DNA of 64,000 bases from Robertmurraya_A mangrovi (GCF_034427655.1 NZ_JAXOFX010000001.1:62001-126000); one strand, 5' to 3'. Positions 16,204-25,469 are shown, counted from the first letter of the stretch. Notes: a model not told the origin generated them from the letters alone. Numbers and translations: made by a program.

Positions 16204-16986
16204 TTGAGATACCAGACAATCAATCAAGTTTTATTTGCGGGCTTATTATTAACGGTGGGAATAGTCCTACTGTTAGTGAATATAGGTGTCATTTCCTTGG
16301 AAATAAAAGATCTTTTTGTCGGTTTTTATCCATTTGTGCTATTAGTTTTAGGGATTGTAGGATTAATTAATTCCTTGAGAAAGAGAGAAGGAGTATTTGC
16401 TAGTCTGTTTTTAGTTATATTTGCAGGTTTATTAGTTTTAGATCGGTTAGCCATTATTTCTTTTGGCTTTTGGGATGTATGGAAGCTTTGGCCATATATT
16501 ATCATCTATCTTGGTTTATCGATGTTATTTAAAAAACGGACGATTAAAGTTCACTTTGAAAAGGACCTACCTCTAGATACTTATAACGAAGAGACCTATA
16601 AGGATGTAAACAGAAAAATCTCTAAAAAAGGTTTTTCCATTGGTGATGTCAATTTAAAAAAAGCTAACTGGTCGTTAGAACCAATGGAAATCTACAATAC
16701 GATTGGAGATTATTTTATTGATTTTAGCAAGGCTTATATTCCTGAAAGAGAGACAAAAGTAAAATTAAATGGCTGGATTGGAGATGTTAAAATGATTGTC
16801 CCAGAAGATATACCGGTCATGATTCAATCGCGTATAAAAGTAGGGGATATAAGAATTTTTGACAATCAATCTGAAGCGATAAATCGGACATTATTTTTTA
16901 AATCAAAGGGCTATGATGAGGCAACGAGAAAATTAAACATTACAGTGGAATTGAAAATTGGTTCCATCCGAATAGACAAAGTTTAG
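16204..16986 (+). CDS. liaF: LiaF, inhibitor of the LiaRS two-component system
   Basis: LiaF is a membrane protein that keeps the LiaS kinase off until the cell envelope is stressed, for instance by lipid-II antibiotics. The N-terminal 115 residues form about four membrane helices (LFAGLLLTVGIVLLLVNIG and following). The rest is a soluble beta-rich domain with repeated IGDVKM, VGDIRIF and IGSIRI strands typical of LiaF. Start is TTG at 16204, 7 nt after AAGGGA. It is the first gene of liaFSR. No liaIH genes are present in front, unlike B. subtilis. Confidence 0.92.
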   Translation: MRYQTINQVLFAGLLLTVGIVLLLVNIGVISLEIKDLFVGFYPFVLLVLGIVGLINSLRKREGVFASLFLVIFAGLLVLDRLAIISFGFWDVWKLWPYIIIYLGLSMLFKKRTIKVHFEKDLPLDTYNEETYKDVNRKISKKGFSIGDVNLKKANWSLEPMEIYNTIGDYFIDFSKAYIPERETKVKLNGWIGDVKMIVPEDIPVMIQSRIKVGDIRIFDNQSEAINRTLFFKSKGYDEATRKLNITVELKIGSIRIDKV

Positions 16987-16998
16987 GAGAACAATTAT

Positions 16999-18036
16999 AT
17001 GAAAAAATACGGTATCCGTTTTTGGTTTATTCAAAGTTTCATAATGATGGGACTAATCTGTAGCTTAATTTTCTTTGTAGGACTCCAAATATACATTTTT
17101 AATACACAAAAGCCTTTACTAGACATCTCCATGACCTTTTGGTTAACGCTTTACATATTGGTTATTTTGCTACTTGTAGGAGCGTATTTTGGAATAAGAG
17201 GTAGCTATTTAATTAAAGGAAGATTAACGGATATCTACTTGTTTATTTCGACATTAAGAAGTGGCAAGCTGTCAGAAAGAATACCAAACTTTGAAAAAGA
17301 TGAAATTGGGTTAATCACTGAAGAGTTAAATCATTTAGCTGAATATATTCAGGAACAAGTACATTCTATGCAACGACTAGCTGATGAGAAATCTTCCTTA
17401 GCTCAAACAGCACATACAGCAGCAGTTATGGAGGAGAGACAGAGATTAGCTCGTGACCTCCATGATGTAGTTAGTCAGCAGCTATTTGCTTTAAGTATGA
17501 TGTCCTCTGCAACTTTAAGAATGTTTGATATAAATAAAGAAAAAGCACATGCACAGTTGAAAGAAATTTCTGAAATTGCTGCAAAAGCTCAAGGGGAAAT
17601 GAGAGCATTATTACTCCATTTACGTCCTATACAATTAACAGATGATAGTCTTTGTGATGGGGTTATTAAACTCATTCAGGAACTGAAGGGGAAAACGAAC
17701 CTTGATTTTCAAGCAAGCATAGATGAAATTGAACATATTTCAAAAGCCACAGAAGAGCATTTATTTAGGATTATCCAAGAAGCTTTGTCTAACATCTTAC
17801 GGCACTCACATGCTACTAAAATTAAATTAACTCTAACGGAAAAAGAGAATTATATCTATTTGTTCATTGGTGACAATGGAAAGGGCTTTGATCCACAAAT
17901 CGATCGGGTTGCCTCTTATGGGTTAAAGACGATGAGAGAAAGATGTGAAGAAATAGGGGGGATTTTTACGATCCGTTCCAAAGAAAACGAAGGTACATAT
18001 ATAGATATTAGAATACCAAGAACGGGGAGGGTATAA
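16999..18036 (+). CDS. liaS: LiaS sensor histidine kinase
   Basis: LiaS is a 345-residue intramembrane-sensing histidine kinase of the NarX/HisKA_3 type. Two membrane helices (about 10-30 and 45-66) have a very short outer loop. A HAMP linker and coiled coil follow, then the phosphoacceptor box ERQRLARDLHDVVSQQLFAL and a HATPase domain with QEALSNILRHSHA, GDNGKGFDP and YGLKTMRERCEEIGG. It sits 12 bp after liaF and 1 bp before liaR, so the three form one operon. All kinase motifs are intact. Confidence 0.94.
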   Translation: MKKYGIRFWFIQSFIMMGLICSLIFFVGLQIYIFNTQKPLLDISMTFWLTLYILVILLLVGAYFGIRGSYLIKGRLTDIYLFISTLRSGKLSERIPNFEKDEIGLITEELNHLAEYIQEQVHSMQRLADEKSSLAQTAHTAAVMEERQRLARDLHDVVSQQLFALSMMSSATLRMFDINKEKAHAQLKEISEIAAKAQGEMRALLLHLRPIQLTDDSLCDGVIKLIQELKGKTNLDFQASIDEIEHISKATEEHLFRIIQEALSNILRHSHATKIKLTLTEKENYIYLFIGDNGKGFDPQIDRVASYGLKTMRERCEEIGGIFTIRSKENEGTYIDIRIPRTGRV

Positions 18037-18037
18037 A

Positions 18038-18673
18038 TTGATCAGAGTGGCGGTAGTAGACGATCATGAAATGGTTAGAAAAGGAATTATCTCATACTTA
18101 ATTACAGAGCCTGAAATTGAATTAGTGGGTGAAGCTAGCAGTGGTCAAGATGCAGTTAAGCTTGTCTTAAAAGAAAGACCAGATGTAGTTTTAATGGATT
18201 TATTAATGGAGAATGGAACCGGAATTGATGCAACAAAAGAAATTCTAAAAGAGTATACAAATTGTAAGATAATTATTATTACAAGCTTTTATGATGATGA
18301 ACAAGTTTTTCCTGCTATTGAAGCGGGGGCGTTTAGCTATATGCTAAAAACGGCAACAGCAGAGGAAGTGGTTCAAGCTATCAGGAAGGCAGCAATGGGA
18401 GAAGCGGTTATTGAACCAAAGGTAGCCAATAGAATGATGACGAAATTTAGAGCTCAAGAGAAAAAGCCCCATGATGATTTAACTGAACGGGAATTAGATG
18501 TTTTGAAGTGTATTGGCGAGGGCATGACCAATCAAGATATAAGTGAAGAGCTGTTTATTGGTATAAAGACAGTTAAAACCCATGTTAGTAATATTTTAAG
18601 CAAGTTAGGTGTAGCCGATCGGACACAAGCTGCTGTTTACGCAAACAGGAATGGAATCATAAAGGGAAGTTAA
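18038..18673 (+). CDS. liaR: LiaR response regulator
   Basis: LiaR is a 211-residue NarL/FixJ response regulator. The receiver has the acidic pair VVDDHE, phosphoacceptor Asp54 in VLMDLLM and the conserved K in MLKTATAEE. The C-terminal LuxR-type helix-turn-helix (LTERELDVLKCIGEG...IGIKTVKTHVSNILSKL) binds DNA. Translation starts at TTG 18038, 6 nt after GGGGAGGG. It ends the liaFSR operon before a strong terminator. The cell-envelope stress role follows from family and operon context. Confidence 0.95.
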   Translation: MIRVAVVDDHEMVRKGIISYLITEPEIELVGEASSGQDAVKLVLKERPDVVLMDLLMENGTGIDATKEILKEYTNCKIIIITSFYDDEQVFPAIEAGAFSYMLKTATAEEVVQAIRKAAMGEAVIEPKVANRMMTKFRAQEKKPHDDLTERELDVLKCIGEGMTNQDISEELFIGIKTVKTHVSNILSKLGVADRTQAAVYANRNGIIKGS

Positions 18674-18687
18674 AAGTTAAAGATTAT

Positions 18688-18723
18688 AAAGCAACTCGCT
18701 AATTCATGTTAGCGAGTTGCTTT
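18688..18723. terminator. Bidirectional terminator, liaR and hmoB
   Basis: AAAGCAACTCGCTAA and TTAGCGAGTTGCTTT form a perfect 15-bp stem, followed by TTTAGTTTTA on the plus strand and serving the convergent hmoB as well. Confidence 0.9.
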
Positions 18724-18727
18724 AGTT

Positions 18728-19231
18728 TTATTCAATAGTTATCTGATACTTCGTCACATAAGAAGGTCTAGGAAAGATACTCTGCTTATCGATTCCTTCA
18801 TCCGTTCCTCGTTTTTTATGTGCTCTTTCATAGGCTTTTGATTGTTGCCAATTTAAGAAATCACTCTCTGATTCCCATAAAGTTAGAATTACATAAGTGT
18901 CAGTAGAAAGGGGGCGTAAGACTCTAATGGCCGCAAATCCCGGTTCGCTGTCAATAAGGCCGGCACGATTTTTAAATCGATATTCGAACACAGGACGACC
19001 TTCATCCGTTACTGGAATGTTATTCAAGACAGCAAAGGAACCTTTACTTAAATCACCAGAGGAATCAATCGCTTCATATTGCCTCGGTTCGTTGAAAATA
19101 GTTTCTCCGTTCGTTTCATGTAAAAGAAGAGTGGTATCTTCATCTTGCATGAGGATTAAAGTTTCATTTGTGTACTTGTCCTGTAACTGTTTTAAATATT
19201 CGTATGTACCTGATGTAATAAATACGTTCAT
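18728..19231 (-). CDS. hmoB: Haem-degrading monooxygenase HmoB
   Basis: HmoB (YhgC, TraP-like) opens the haem ring to release iron. The 167 residues match the B. subtilis protein in length. The first half is a family-specific domain. The second half is an antibiotic-biosynthesis-monooxygenase fold (about 65-160) with AVLNNIPVT (Asn), VILTLWES (Trp) and AYERAHKKRG (His), residues typical of the IsdG-like active site. It is divergent from the haem-synthesis operon hemEHY. In B. subtilis pbpF lies between hmoB and hemE; here it is absent. Confidence 0.88.
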   Translation of the reverse strand: MNVFITSGTYEYLKQLQDKYTNETLILMQDEDTTLLLHETNGETIFNEPRQYEAIDSSGDLSKGSFAVLNNIPVTDEGRPVFEYRFKNRAGLIDSEPGFAAIRVLRPLSTDTYVILTLWESESDFLNWQQSKAYERAHKKRGTDEGIDKQSIFPRPSYVTKYQITIE

Positions 19232-19360
19232 ATTTTATTCACTCCCCCTAAAATGGTTCTTATACTACTTCCTATTATACCTTTCCATTTAATTTGGTGT
19301 ATAATCCTAATGCTTTAGAAAGTTCTACTCTCTTTATGGAATAATAAAAACGTCAATTTT

Positions 19361-19389
19361 TTGACAGTTGGTTTGGTTATCTATACAAC
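19361..19389 (+). promoter_or_regulatory. Candidate sigma-A promoter of hemEHY
   Basis: TTGACA (19361-19366) and TACAAC (19384-19389) with a 17-bp spacer. The -35 is perfect and the -10 is weak. GTCAATTTTTTGAC, an inverted repeat, overlaps the -35 and could be an operator. Confidence 0.45.
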
Positions 19390-19502
19390 GATAGTAGAAA
19401 AGGCTATATTAGAAGAATGTACATAACTTGTCTGTTTTTATATTTTTGAGGTTTATATTAGAATAAGTTAAAGAAATGTCTTGAAAGGTGGAAAATGAAT
19501 TC

Positions 19503-20549
19503 ATGGTTAGAGAAATAAATGATACGTTCCTAAGAGCTGCTAGAGGGGAAAAAACGGATTATGTTCCTGTCTGGTATATGCGTCAAGCTGGTAGATCACA
19601 GCCTGAATATAGAGCCATTAAAGAAAAGTATTCTCTATTTGAAATTACACATCAGCCAGAACTTTGTGCTTACGTAACTAGATTACCTGTTGAGCAATAT
19701 GATGTAGATGCAGCAATCCTATATAAAGATATTATGACTCCACTGCCAGCTCTTGGTGTCGATGTGGAAATTAAATCAGGAATTGGTCCAGTCATCGATA
19801 ACCCTATTAGGTCACTTGCTGATGTAGAGAAATTAGGAGAAATCAACCCTGAAGAGGATGTACCGTACGTATTAGACACGATTAAATTACTTACTACAGA
19901 GCAATTATCTGTTCCTTTAATCGGTTTTGCAGGAGCTCCATTTACTCTTGCTAGCTACATGATCGAAGGTGGTCCTTCGAAAAATTATAATAAAACAAAA
20001 GCTTTTATGTATTCTGAGCCTAAAGCATGGTTTGCGTTAATGGACAAGCTGGGAGAAATGACAATCACTTATGTAAAATCACAGATTAAAGCAGGTGCAA
20101 GAGCCATTCAAATATTTGATTCTTGGGTGGGTGCTTTAAATGTGGAAGATTACCGTTACTACATCAAACCAGTAATGAGCCGTATTTTCTCTAGCTTAAG
20201 AGGAGAAAATGTACCTTTAATTATGTTTGGTGTTGGAGCGAGTCATCTGGCATTAGAATGGCATGACTTACCTTTAGACGTAGTTGGGTTAGACTGGAGA
20301 CTTCCAATTGATCAAGCCCGTCAAATGGGAATTACAAAGACGGTTCAAGGTAACCTAGATCCAGCTATATTATTATCTCCATGGGAGGTAATTGAAGAGA
20401 GAGCAAAAGCTATTTTAGATAAAGGAATGGCTCAGCCTGGTTATATTTTTAACTTAGGTCATGGTGTATTCCCTTCTGTAAACCCTGATACTTTGAAAAA
20501 GCTAACGACATTCATTCATGAGTATTCGGCATCTAAATTAAGTCAATAA
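19503..20549 (+). CDS. hemE: Uroporphyrinogen decarboxylase HemE
   Basis: HemE decarboxylates uroporphyrinogen III to coproporphyrinogen III in the cytoplasm. The 348-residue protein has the N-terminal signature PVWYMRQAGRSQPEYR, the active-site Asp in ILYKDIMTPL, and GFAGAPFTLASYM. The ATG at 19503 follows AAAGGTGG by 11 nt; a GTG 15 nt upstream overlaps this region. It is first of hemE-hemH-hemY, with 91 bp to hemH. Sequence conservation with the B. subtilis enzyme is very high. Confidence 0.97.
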   Translation: MVREINDTFLRAARGEKTDYVPVWYMRQAGRSQPEYRAIKEKYSLFEITHQPELCAYVTRLPVEQYDVDAAILYKDIMTPLPALGVDVEIKSGIGPVIDNPIRSLADVEKLGEINPEEDVPYVLDTIKLLTTEQLSVPLIGFAGAPFTLASYMIEGGPSKNYNKTKAFMYSEPKAWFALMDKLGEMTITYVKSQIKAGARAIQIFDSWVGALNVEDYRYYIKPVMSRIFSSLRGENVPLIMFGVGASHLALEWHDLPLDVVGLDWRLPIDQARQMGITKTVQGNLDPAILLSPWEVIEERAKAILDKGMAQPGYIFNLGHGVFPSVNPDTLKKLTTFIHEYSASKLSQ

Positions 20550-20640
20550 CACCTAACACAGAGCATTTCAATTGGTAAAATGGATAACTTTTTGGCACAA
20601 TAGGTGATTAGAAACGAAATTTAATGAGGTGTAATCATAA

Positions 20641-21573
20641 ATGACAAAGAAAAAAATGGGTTTACTAGTAATGGCTTACGGAACTCCATATAAAGAAGAG
20701 GACTTAGAGCGTTATTATACGCATATCCGCCACGGGAGAAAGCCGTCACCGGAGATGCTAGAAGATTTAAGAGATAGATACGAAGCAATTGGAGGAATTT
20801 CTCCTCTTGCTAGTATTACATTAGACCAAGCTAAAAGTCTTGAAGAACATTTAAATGCTATTCAAGATGAAATTGAATTCAAGATGTATCTTGGGTTAAA
20901 ACATATTGAACCTTTTGTTGAAGATGCTGTTAAACAAATGCATGAAGATGGAATTGAAGAAGCGGTAAGCATTGTTTTAGCACCTCATTTTTCAACATTT
21001 AGTGTTAAATCTTATAATGGTCGTGCGAAGGAAGAAGCTGAACGCCTAGGTGGACCTCAAATCAATTCTGTTGAAAGTTGGTATGATGAGCCTAAATTTA
21101 TTCAGTACTGGGTTGATAAAGTGAAGGCAACTTTTGAAACGATGCCAACAGAGGAAAAGGAGAGTGCAGTTTTAATAGTTTCAGCACATAGTCTCCCAGA
21201 GAAAATACTACAATCAGGTGACCCGTATCCAAATCAGCTACAAGAAACAGCAGATCTAATTGCAAAAGGCGCTGGAGTTTCAAACTATGCTGTTGGTTGG
21301 CAAAGTGCAGGGAATACCCCAGAACCTTGGTTAGGACCGGATGTTCAAGATTTAACAAGGGAACTATATGAAGAGCATGGATATAAAGCATTTGTTTATA
21401 CTCCAGTTGGGTTTGTATCTGACCATTTAGAGGTTTTATATGATAATGATTATGAATGTAAAGTTGTAACGGATGAGTTAGGAGTTAGCTACTACCGTCC
21501 AGAAATGCCTAATGCCGAAGAGTTGTTTATCGATGCAATGGCTACAGTTGTTTTAAATAAGCTTGGAAAATAA
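20641..21573 (+). CDS. hemH: Coproporphyrin ferrochelatase HemH (CpfC)
   Basis: HemH inserts ferrous iron into coproporphyrin III, the Gram-positive route to haem. The 310-residue, soluble, single-domain form is typical for Bacillus. The catalytic histidine is in VSAHSLPEKI and the acidic partner in GFVSDHLEVLYD. LVMAYGTPY at the N-terminus and GWQSAGNTPEPWLGPD are conserved. A GAGGTG ribosome site precedes the ATG. It is the second gene of the haem operon; a hairpin separates it from hemY. Confidence 0.96.
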   Translation: MTKKKMGLLVMAYGTPYKEEDLERYYTHIRHGRKPSPEMLEDLRDRYEAIGGISPLASITLDQAKSLEEHLNAIQDEIEFKMYLGLKHIEPFVEDAVKQMHEDGIEEAVSIVLAPHFSTFSVKSYNGRAKEEAERLGGPQINSVESWYDEPKFIQYWVDKVKATFETMPTEEKESAVLIVSAHSLPEKILQSGDPYPNQLQETADLIAKGAGVSNYAVGWQSAGNTPEPWLGPDVQDLTRELYEEHGYKAFVYTPVGFVSDHLEVLYDNDYECKVVTDELGVSYYRPEMPNAEELFIDAMATVVLNKLGK

Positions 21574-21618
21574 TTTTTAAGGCTAGTTCAATAAACATAT
21601 GGTTGTTTATAAAAAGTG

Positions 21619-21657
21619 AAGGAGGCACTTGTATTTTTATAAAGGGTGCCTTTCTTT
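21619..21657 (+). terminator. Hairpin between hemH and hemY
   Basis: AAGGAGGCACTT and AAGGGTGCCTTTCTT can pair around a GGCAC/GTGCC core, followed by a short pyrimidine run. It may reduce hemY expression; it is weaker than the operon-end terminator. Confidence 0.5.
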
Positions 21658-21718
21658 CATAGAAACAACAAATGAAACAGGAACAGCCCATTTTTAATAG
21701 AAAAGAAGGCGATTAACA

Positions 21719-23134
21719 GTGGTGGAAGGTAAAAAGAAGGTTGTGATAATCGGGGGAGGAATCACGGGGCTAACAGCAGCATACTACTTGCAAAAAGAAG
21801 TACGAGAGAAGAGTCTACCTTTAGAAGTAACTCTCATTGAGTCAACACATCGTCTTGGGGGTAAAATACAGACACTTGTTAAGGATGGCTTTGTTATTGA
21901 GAAAGGGCCGGATTCATTTCTAGCGCGTAAACAAAGTGCTTCTCGTTTTGCTAAGGAAGTTGGAATGGAAGATCAACTAGTAAACAATACGGCAGGAAAA
22001 TCTTACGTATTAGTAAAAGAAAGACTTCATCCAATGCCTGGTGGTTCTATTATGGGGATTCCAACACAAATTGCTCCCTTCATATCAACTGGTTTATTCT
22101 CTACCACGGGCAAGTTAAGAGCTGCTGCTGACTTTGTTCTACCAAAATCTAATCCTGCCGAGGATCAATCACTCGGGGAATTTTTTAGACGCAGACTGGG
22201 GGATGAGGTAGTAGAAAACTTAATTGAGCCTTTATTATCTGGTATTTATGCCGGTGACATTGATCAGTTAAGTTTAATGTCGACTTTCCCTCAATTTTAT
22301 CAAGTAGAACAAAAATATCGAAGTTTAATCCTAGGTATGAAGAAAGCTACACCTGCACCTAAGAAAAGCCCTAATTCTACAGGTAAGGATAAGGGAATAT
22401 TCCTTACTTTCAAAAAAGGTCTACAATCATTTGTAGATGAAGTTGAAAGAAGATTAGAACCAGGGTCGGTTATCAAAGGTCACCGAGTAGAAAGAATTCG
22501 TAAAACGGAAAGTGGATATGAATTGTCCATTAATAGTGGAGAAACGATGCGTGCGGACAGCATCATCGCTGCCACGCCACATCATGTAACGAGCGCGATT
22601 TTTTCACAATATGACTTTTTTGATGTGTTTGAACGTATGCCGTCAACTTCTGTAGCTACCGTTGCTTTATCATTCCCTAAAGAAGCAATCAAAAAAGATA
22701 TTGAAGGTACAGGATTTGTTGTATCGAGAAACAGTGATTATACGATTACTGCCTGTACTTGGACACATAAAAAATGGCCACATTCTACACCGGAAGGTAA
22801 AGTGTTATTACGTTGCTATGTTGGTAGAGCTGGAGACGAAGCGGTTGTTGAGTTGTCAGATGATGAGATTGTAAAAATTGTTCTTGAGGACTTAAATAAG
22901 ACGATGAATATTGAGATGGATCCGGAGTTGGTTGTTGTTACACGTTGGAAAGACTCCATGCCTCAATATACAGTTGGTCATAAGGATCGCATTGCGAAGG
23001 TAAAAGAACAGGTAACAAAGGAACTGCCTGGTGTATTTTTAGCTGGAAGTTCTTTTGAAGGACTAGGGTTACCAGACTGTATTGATCAAGGGGAAGAAGC
23101 GGTCAAGAAAGTATTGGACTATATCAGTAAATAA
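21719..23134 (+). CDS. hemY: Coproporphyrinogen III oxidase HemY (CgoX)
   Basis: HemY/CgoX is an FAD enzyme that oxidises coproporphyrinogen III to coproporphyrin III. The 471 residues begin with a GTG and carry the dinucleotide-binding VVIIGGGITGLTAAYYL, the GPDSFLARK substrate-side motif, EPLLSGIYAGD and the C-terminal FAD motif AGSSFEGLGLPDCIDQG. It is last in hemEHY and followed by a strong terminator. The length and all key motifs are intact. Confidence 0.95.
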   Translation: MVEGKKKVVIIGGGITGLTAAYYLQKEVREKSLPLEVTLIESTHRLGGKIQTLVKDGFVIEKGPDSFLARKQSASRFAKEVGMEDQLVNNTAGKSYVLVKERLHPMPGGSIMGIPTQIAPFISTGLFSTTGKLRAAADFVLPKSNPAEDQSLGEFFRRRLGDEVVENLIEPLLSGIYAGDIDQLSLMSTFPQFYQVEQKYRSLILGMKKATPAPKKSPNSTGKDKGIFLTFKKGLQSFVDEVERRLEPGSVIKGHRVERIRKTESGYELSINSGETMRADSIIAATPHHVTSAIFSQYDFFDVFERMPSTSVATVALSFPKEAIKKDIEGTGFVVSRNSDYTITACTWTHKKWPHSTPEGKVLLRCYVGRAGDEAVVELSDDEIVKIVLEDLNKTMNIEMDPELVVVTRWKDSMPQYTVGHKDRIAKVKEQVTKELPGVFLAGSSFEGLGLPDCIDQGEEAVKKVLDYISK

Positions 23135-23142
23135 TGATAATG

Positions 23143-23176
23143 AAAAGGAGAATCCAATTACTGGATTCTCCTTTTT
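23143..23176 (+). terminator. Terminator of hemEHY
   Basis: AAAAGGAGAATCCA and TGGATTCTCCTTTT form a 14-bp stem with a 5-nt loop and trailing T. Confidence 0.9.
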
Positions 23177-23259
23177 GAATTTCTAGAAAAAAACCAGTCA
23201 AGATTCATTTGGCTGGTCGTAATAGATATATGAATATTCAGTCTTTTTGTTGTAAAAAA

Positions 23260-23394
23260 TTAGATATCTGTTACACCCATGCAGCTGTCACATTGATTGC
23301 CGTAACACTCATGTTGTTCTTCAATCTTGTTGCCACATTTTACACATTCTTTTGGTGGTAAATTCTTAAAAAACTCAACGATGCTTTGAATCAT
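23260..23394 (-). CDS. yhfH: Small zinc-ribbon-like protein YhfH
   Basis: This 44-residue protein contains VEFFKNLPPKECVKCGNK followed by EEQHECYGNQCDSCMG. The two CxxC pairs plus Cys30 suggest a small metal site. The pattern matches YhfH of B. subtilis and relatives in both length and position (after hemY, before yhfI, opposite strand). A very strong ribosome site (GGAGGTC) lies 8 nt before the ATG. The function is unknown. Confidence 0.85.
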   Translation of the reverse strand: MIQSIVEFFKNLPPKECVKCGNKIEEQHECYGNQCDSCMGVTDI

Positions 23395-23732
23395 AGCTTT
23401 TGACCTCCAATAGTTTGAGATGTTTTGTTATTACTATTATTGTATTATAACAGATTATAAAATGTCAATGTTTTTGTGAAACTGTTATAAAACACCTATT
23501 TTGCTGGAAATACGAAAATATTAAACCTAATTTTAGTAATTGGTTCGGAAATATTGCAATGATGTATTAGAAGGACAAGCAAATCTTTCGGAACCTGGTA
23601 AAAAGTTAACAAGATCCTTATCATAAAAAATGCAAAAATAGGCATAATCAAATATAGTTAAGGTAGAAATTTATTTATAGATAGTTAATTCTGCTTAATG
23701 ATACAGAAGTGAAAATTAGAGGAGGTAATACA
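23395..23732. other. Intergenic region yhfH-yhfI
   Basis: This 338-bp AT-rich stretch holds the yhfH promoter and a 9-bp inverted repeat, TTATAACAG (23445-23453) and CTGTTATAA (23482-23490), which brackets the -35 box and could bind a repressor. The rest, up to the yhfI ribosome site, shows nothing recognisable. Confidence 0.5.
23439..23468 (-). promoter_or_regulatory. Candidate sigma-A promoter of yhfH
   Basis: On the minus strand TTGACA (23468-23463), an 18-bp spacer, and TACAAT (23444-23439). The predicted start gives a leader of about 38 nt. Confidence 0.55.
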
Positions 23733-24467
23733 ATGAAACTAATTACTATTGGGAGTTGGGGAGGGTACCCTAAAGCCAATGAAGCTAGTTCTGGTTACAT
23801 ACTTGAACATGAGGGTTTTCATTTATTAGTGGATTGTGGAAGTAGTGTCCTATCTAAATTGCAAAATTTCATACAGCCGGAAGAACTAGATGCAGTTATC
23901 CTTTCACATTATCACCCGGATCATATTGCCGATATAGGAGTATTGCAACATGCAAGGCTGATACAAGGCTTCTTAGGAAAGGAAATGGAGACTCTTCCTA
24001 TTTATGCTCATACTCTCGATGAACCTGAATTCGCAAAACTTACATATAAAGATATTACAAAAGGAACCCCTTATGATCCAAATGGAACATTGACAGTAGG
24101 ACCTTTTCAAATCCAATTTTTAATGACCAATCATCCAGTGCCTTGTTATGCAATGCGCTTTGAAGCGGCTGGTAAGTCCATTATCTATACTGCCGATACA
24201 TCATTTAAAGAGGGATTTATCCCTTTTAGTAAAAATGCAGATTTACTTTTATGCGAATGCAATTTCTATTCAAATCAAGATGGGAAAAATGCGGGACATA
24301 TGAATAGTCATGATGCAGGTCATTTGGCAAGCGAGGCAGCTGTAAAGCAGCTAGTTCTAACACATTTGCCACACTACGGTAATTTACCTGACTTAATTAC
24401 TGAAGCATCTCAAAAATATAATGGATCCGTTTCACTAGCAGAGTATGGACAAACAATTGAACTGTAA
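23733..24467 (+). CDS. yhfI: Metallo-beta-lactamase fold hydrolase YhfI
   Basis: This 244-residue cytoplasmic MBL-fold protein is of the RNase Z/ElaC-like group. The metal motif LSHYHPDHIAD (HxHxDH) is intact, with further ligands in FLMTNHPVPC, YTADTSF and the C-terminal LTHLPHYG. The ATG at 23733 is preferred because GAGGAGG lies 7 nt before it; it gives exactly the B. subtilis YhfI length. Twelve bases separate it from lplJ, so the two are co-transcribed. The substrate is unknown. Confidence 0.9.
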   Translation: MKLITIGSWGGYPKANEASSGYILEHEGFHLLVDCGSSVLSKLQNFIQPEELDAVILSHYHPDHIADIGVLQHARLIQGFLGKEMETLPIYAHTLDEPEFAKLTYKDITKGTPYDPNGTLTVGPFQIQFLMTNHPVPCYAMRFEAAGKSIIYTADTSFKEGFIPFSKNADLLLCECNFYSNQDGKNAGHMNSHDAGHLASEAAVKQLVLTHLPHYGNLPDLITEASQKYNGSVSLAEYGQTIEL

Positions 24468-24479
24468 GGAGAAATAAAG

Positions 24480-25469
24480 ATGTTATTTATTGATAATAAA
24501 GGGATTACTAATCCAAAGATTAATTTAGCTATTGAGGAATATGCACTGAAAAATCTAGATATAAACGAAACGTACTTACTTTTTTACATAAATGAGCCTT
24601 CCATTATTATTGGAAAAAACCAAAATACGATTGAAGAAATTAATACGGAATATGTTGAAGAACAGGGCATTCATGTTGTCCGCCGCCTTTCTGGTGGCGG
24701 AGCGGTTTATCATGACTTAGGAAATTTAAATTTTAGTTTTATAACAAAAGATGACGGAGAAAGCTTCCATAATTTTCAGAAATTTACTGAACCAGTAATT
24801 GAGGCTTTAAAACAGCTTGGAGTAAATGCAGAGTTAAGCGGAAGGAATGATATATTAGCTGAGGGTAGAAAGATATCTGGCAATGCCCAGTTCTCCACAA
24901 AAGGTAGAATGTTCAGCCATGGTACGTTACTATTTGACTCCGAGATTGATAGTGTAGTATCTGCTCTTAAAGTAAAAAAAGATAAAATTGAATCAAAGGG
25001 TATTAAATCCATAAGAAGCAGAGTGGCTAATATATCTGAGTTTCTTACGGAAAAGATTACAATTGAAGAGTTTAAATCATTAATTCTACAAAGTATTTTC
25101 GGTGGCTTAGATCAAGTACAAGAATACAAACTTACAGAAGAAGACTGGAACAACATTCACAAGTTGTCAGAGGAAAGATATCAAAATTGGGATTGGAATT
25201 ATGGGAAGTCACCTAAGTTTAATCTACAGCACTCACATCGTTTCCCAGTAGGACAAGTTGATATTCGACTAGAAGTAAATAAAGGTTTGATAGATCATTG
25301 CAAAATCTACGGAGACTTCTTCGGAGTAGGCGACGTATCCGATATCGAAGAAAAACTCGTTGGACTAAGATATGAAAAAGCAGAAATTGAAAAGGCACTA
25401 GCAGATGTCAATCTCAAACACTACTTTGGGAACATTGAGAAAGAGGAATTTATTAATCTTTTATACTAA
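24480..25469 (+). CDS. lplJ: Lipoate-protein ligase LplJ
   Basis: LplJ activates free lipoate with ATP and attaches it to lipoyl domains of 2-oxoacid dehydrogenases and GcvH. The catalytic domain covers residues 1-240 with VVRRLSGGGAVYHDLGNLNF and the lysine-containing GRKISGNAQFS. A C-terminal accessory domain (about 250-329) has the expected GLIDHCKIYGDFFGVGDVS. The 329 residues match the family. AAGGAG precedes the ATG. It follows yhfI closely and ends with a terminator. Confidence 0.95.
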   Translation: MLFIDNKGITNPKINLAIEEYALKNLDINETYLLFYINEPSIIIGKNQNTIEEINTEYVEEQGIHVVRRLSGGGAVYHDLGNLNFSFITKDDGESFHNFQKFTEPVIEALKQLGVNAELSGRNDILAEGRKISGNAQFSTKGRMFSHGTLLFDSEIDSVVSALKVKKDKIESKGIKSIRSRVANISEFLTEKITIEEFKSLILQSIFGGLDQVQEYKLTEEDWNNIHKLSEERYQNWDWNYGKSPKFNLQHSHRFPVGQVDIRLEVNKGLIDHCKIYGDFFGVGDVSDIEEKLVGLRYEKAEIEKALADVNLKHYFGNIEKEEFINLLY

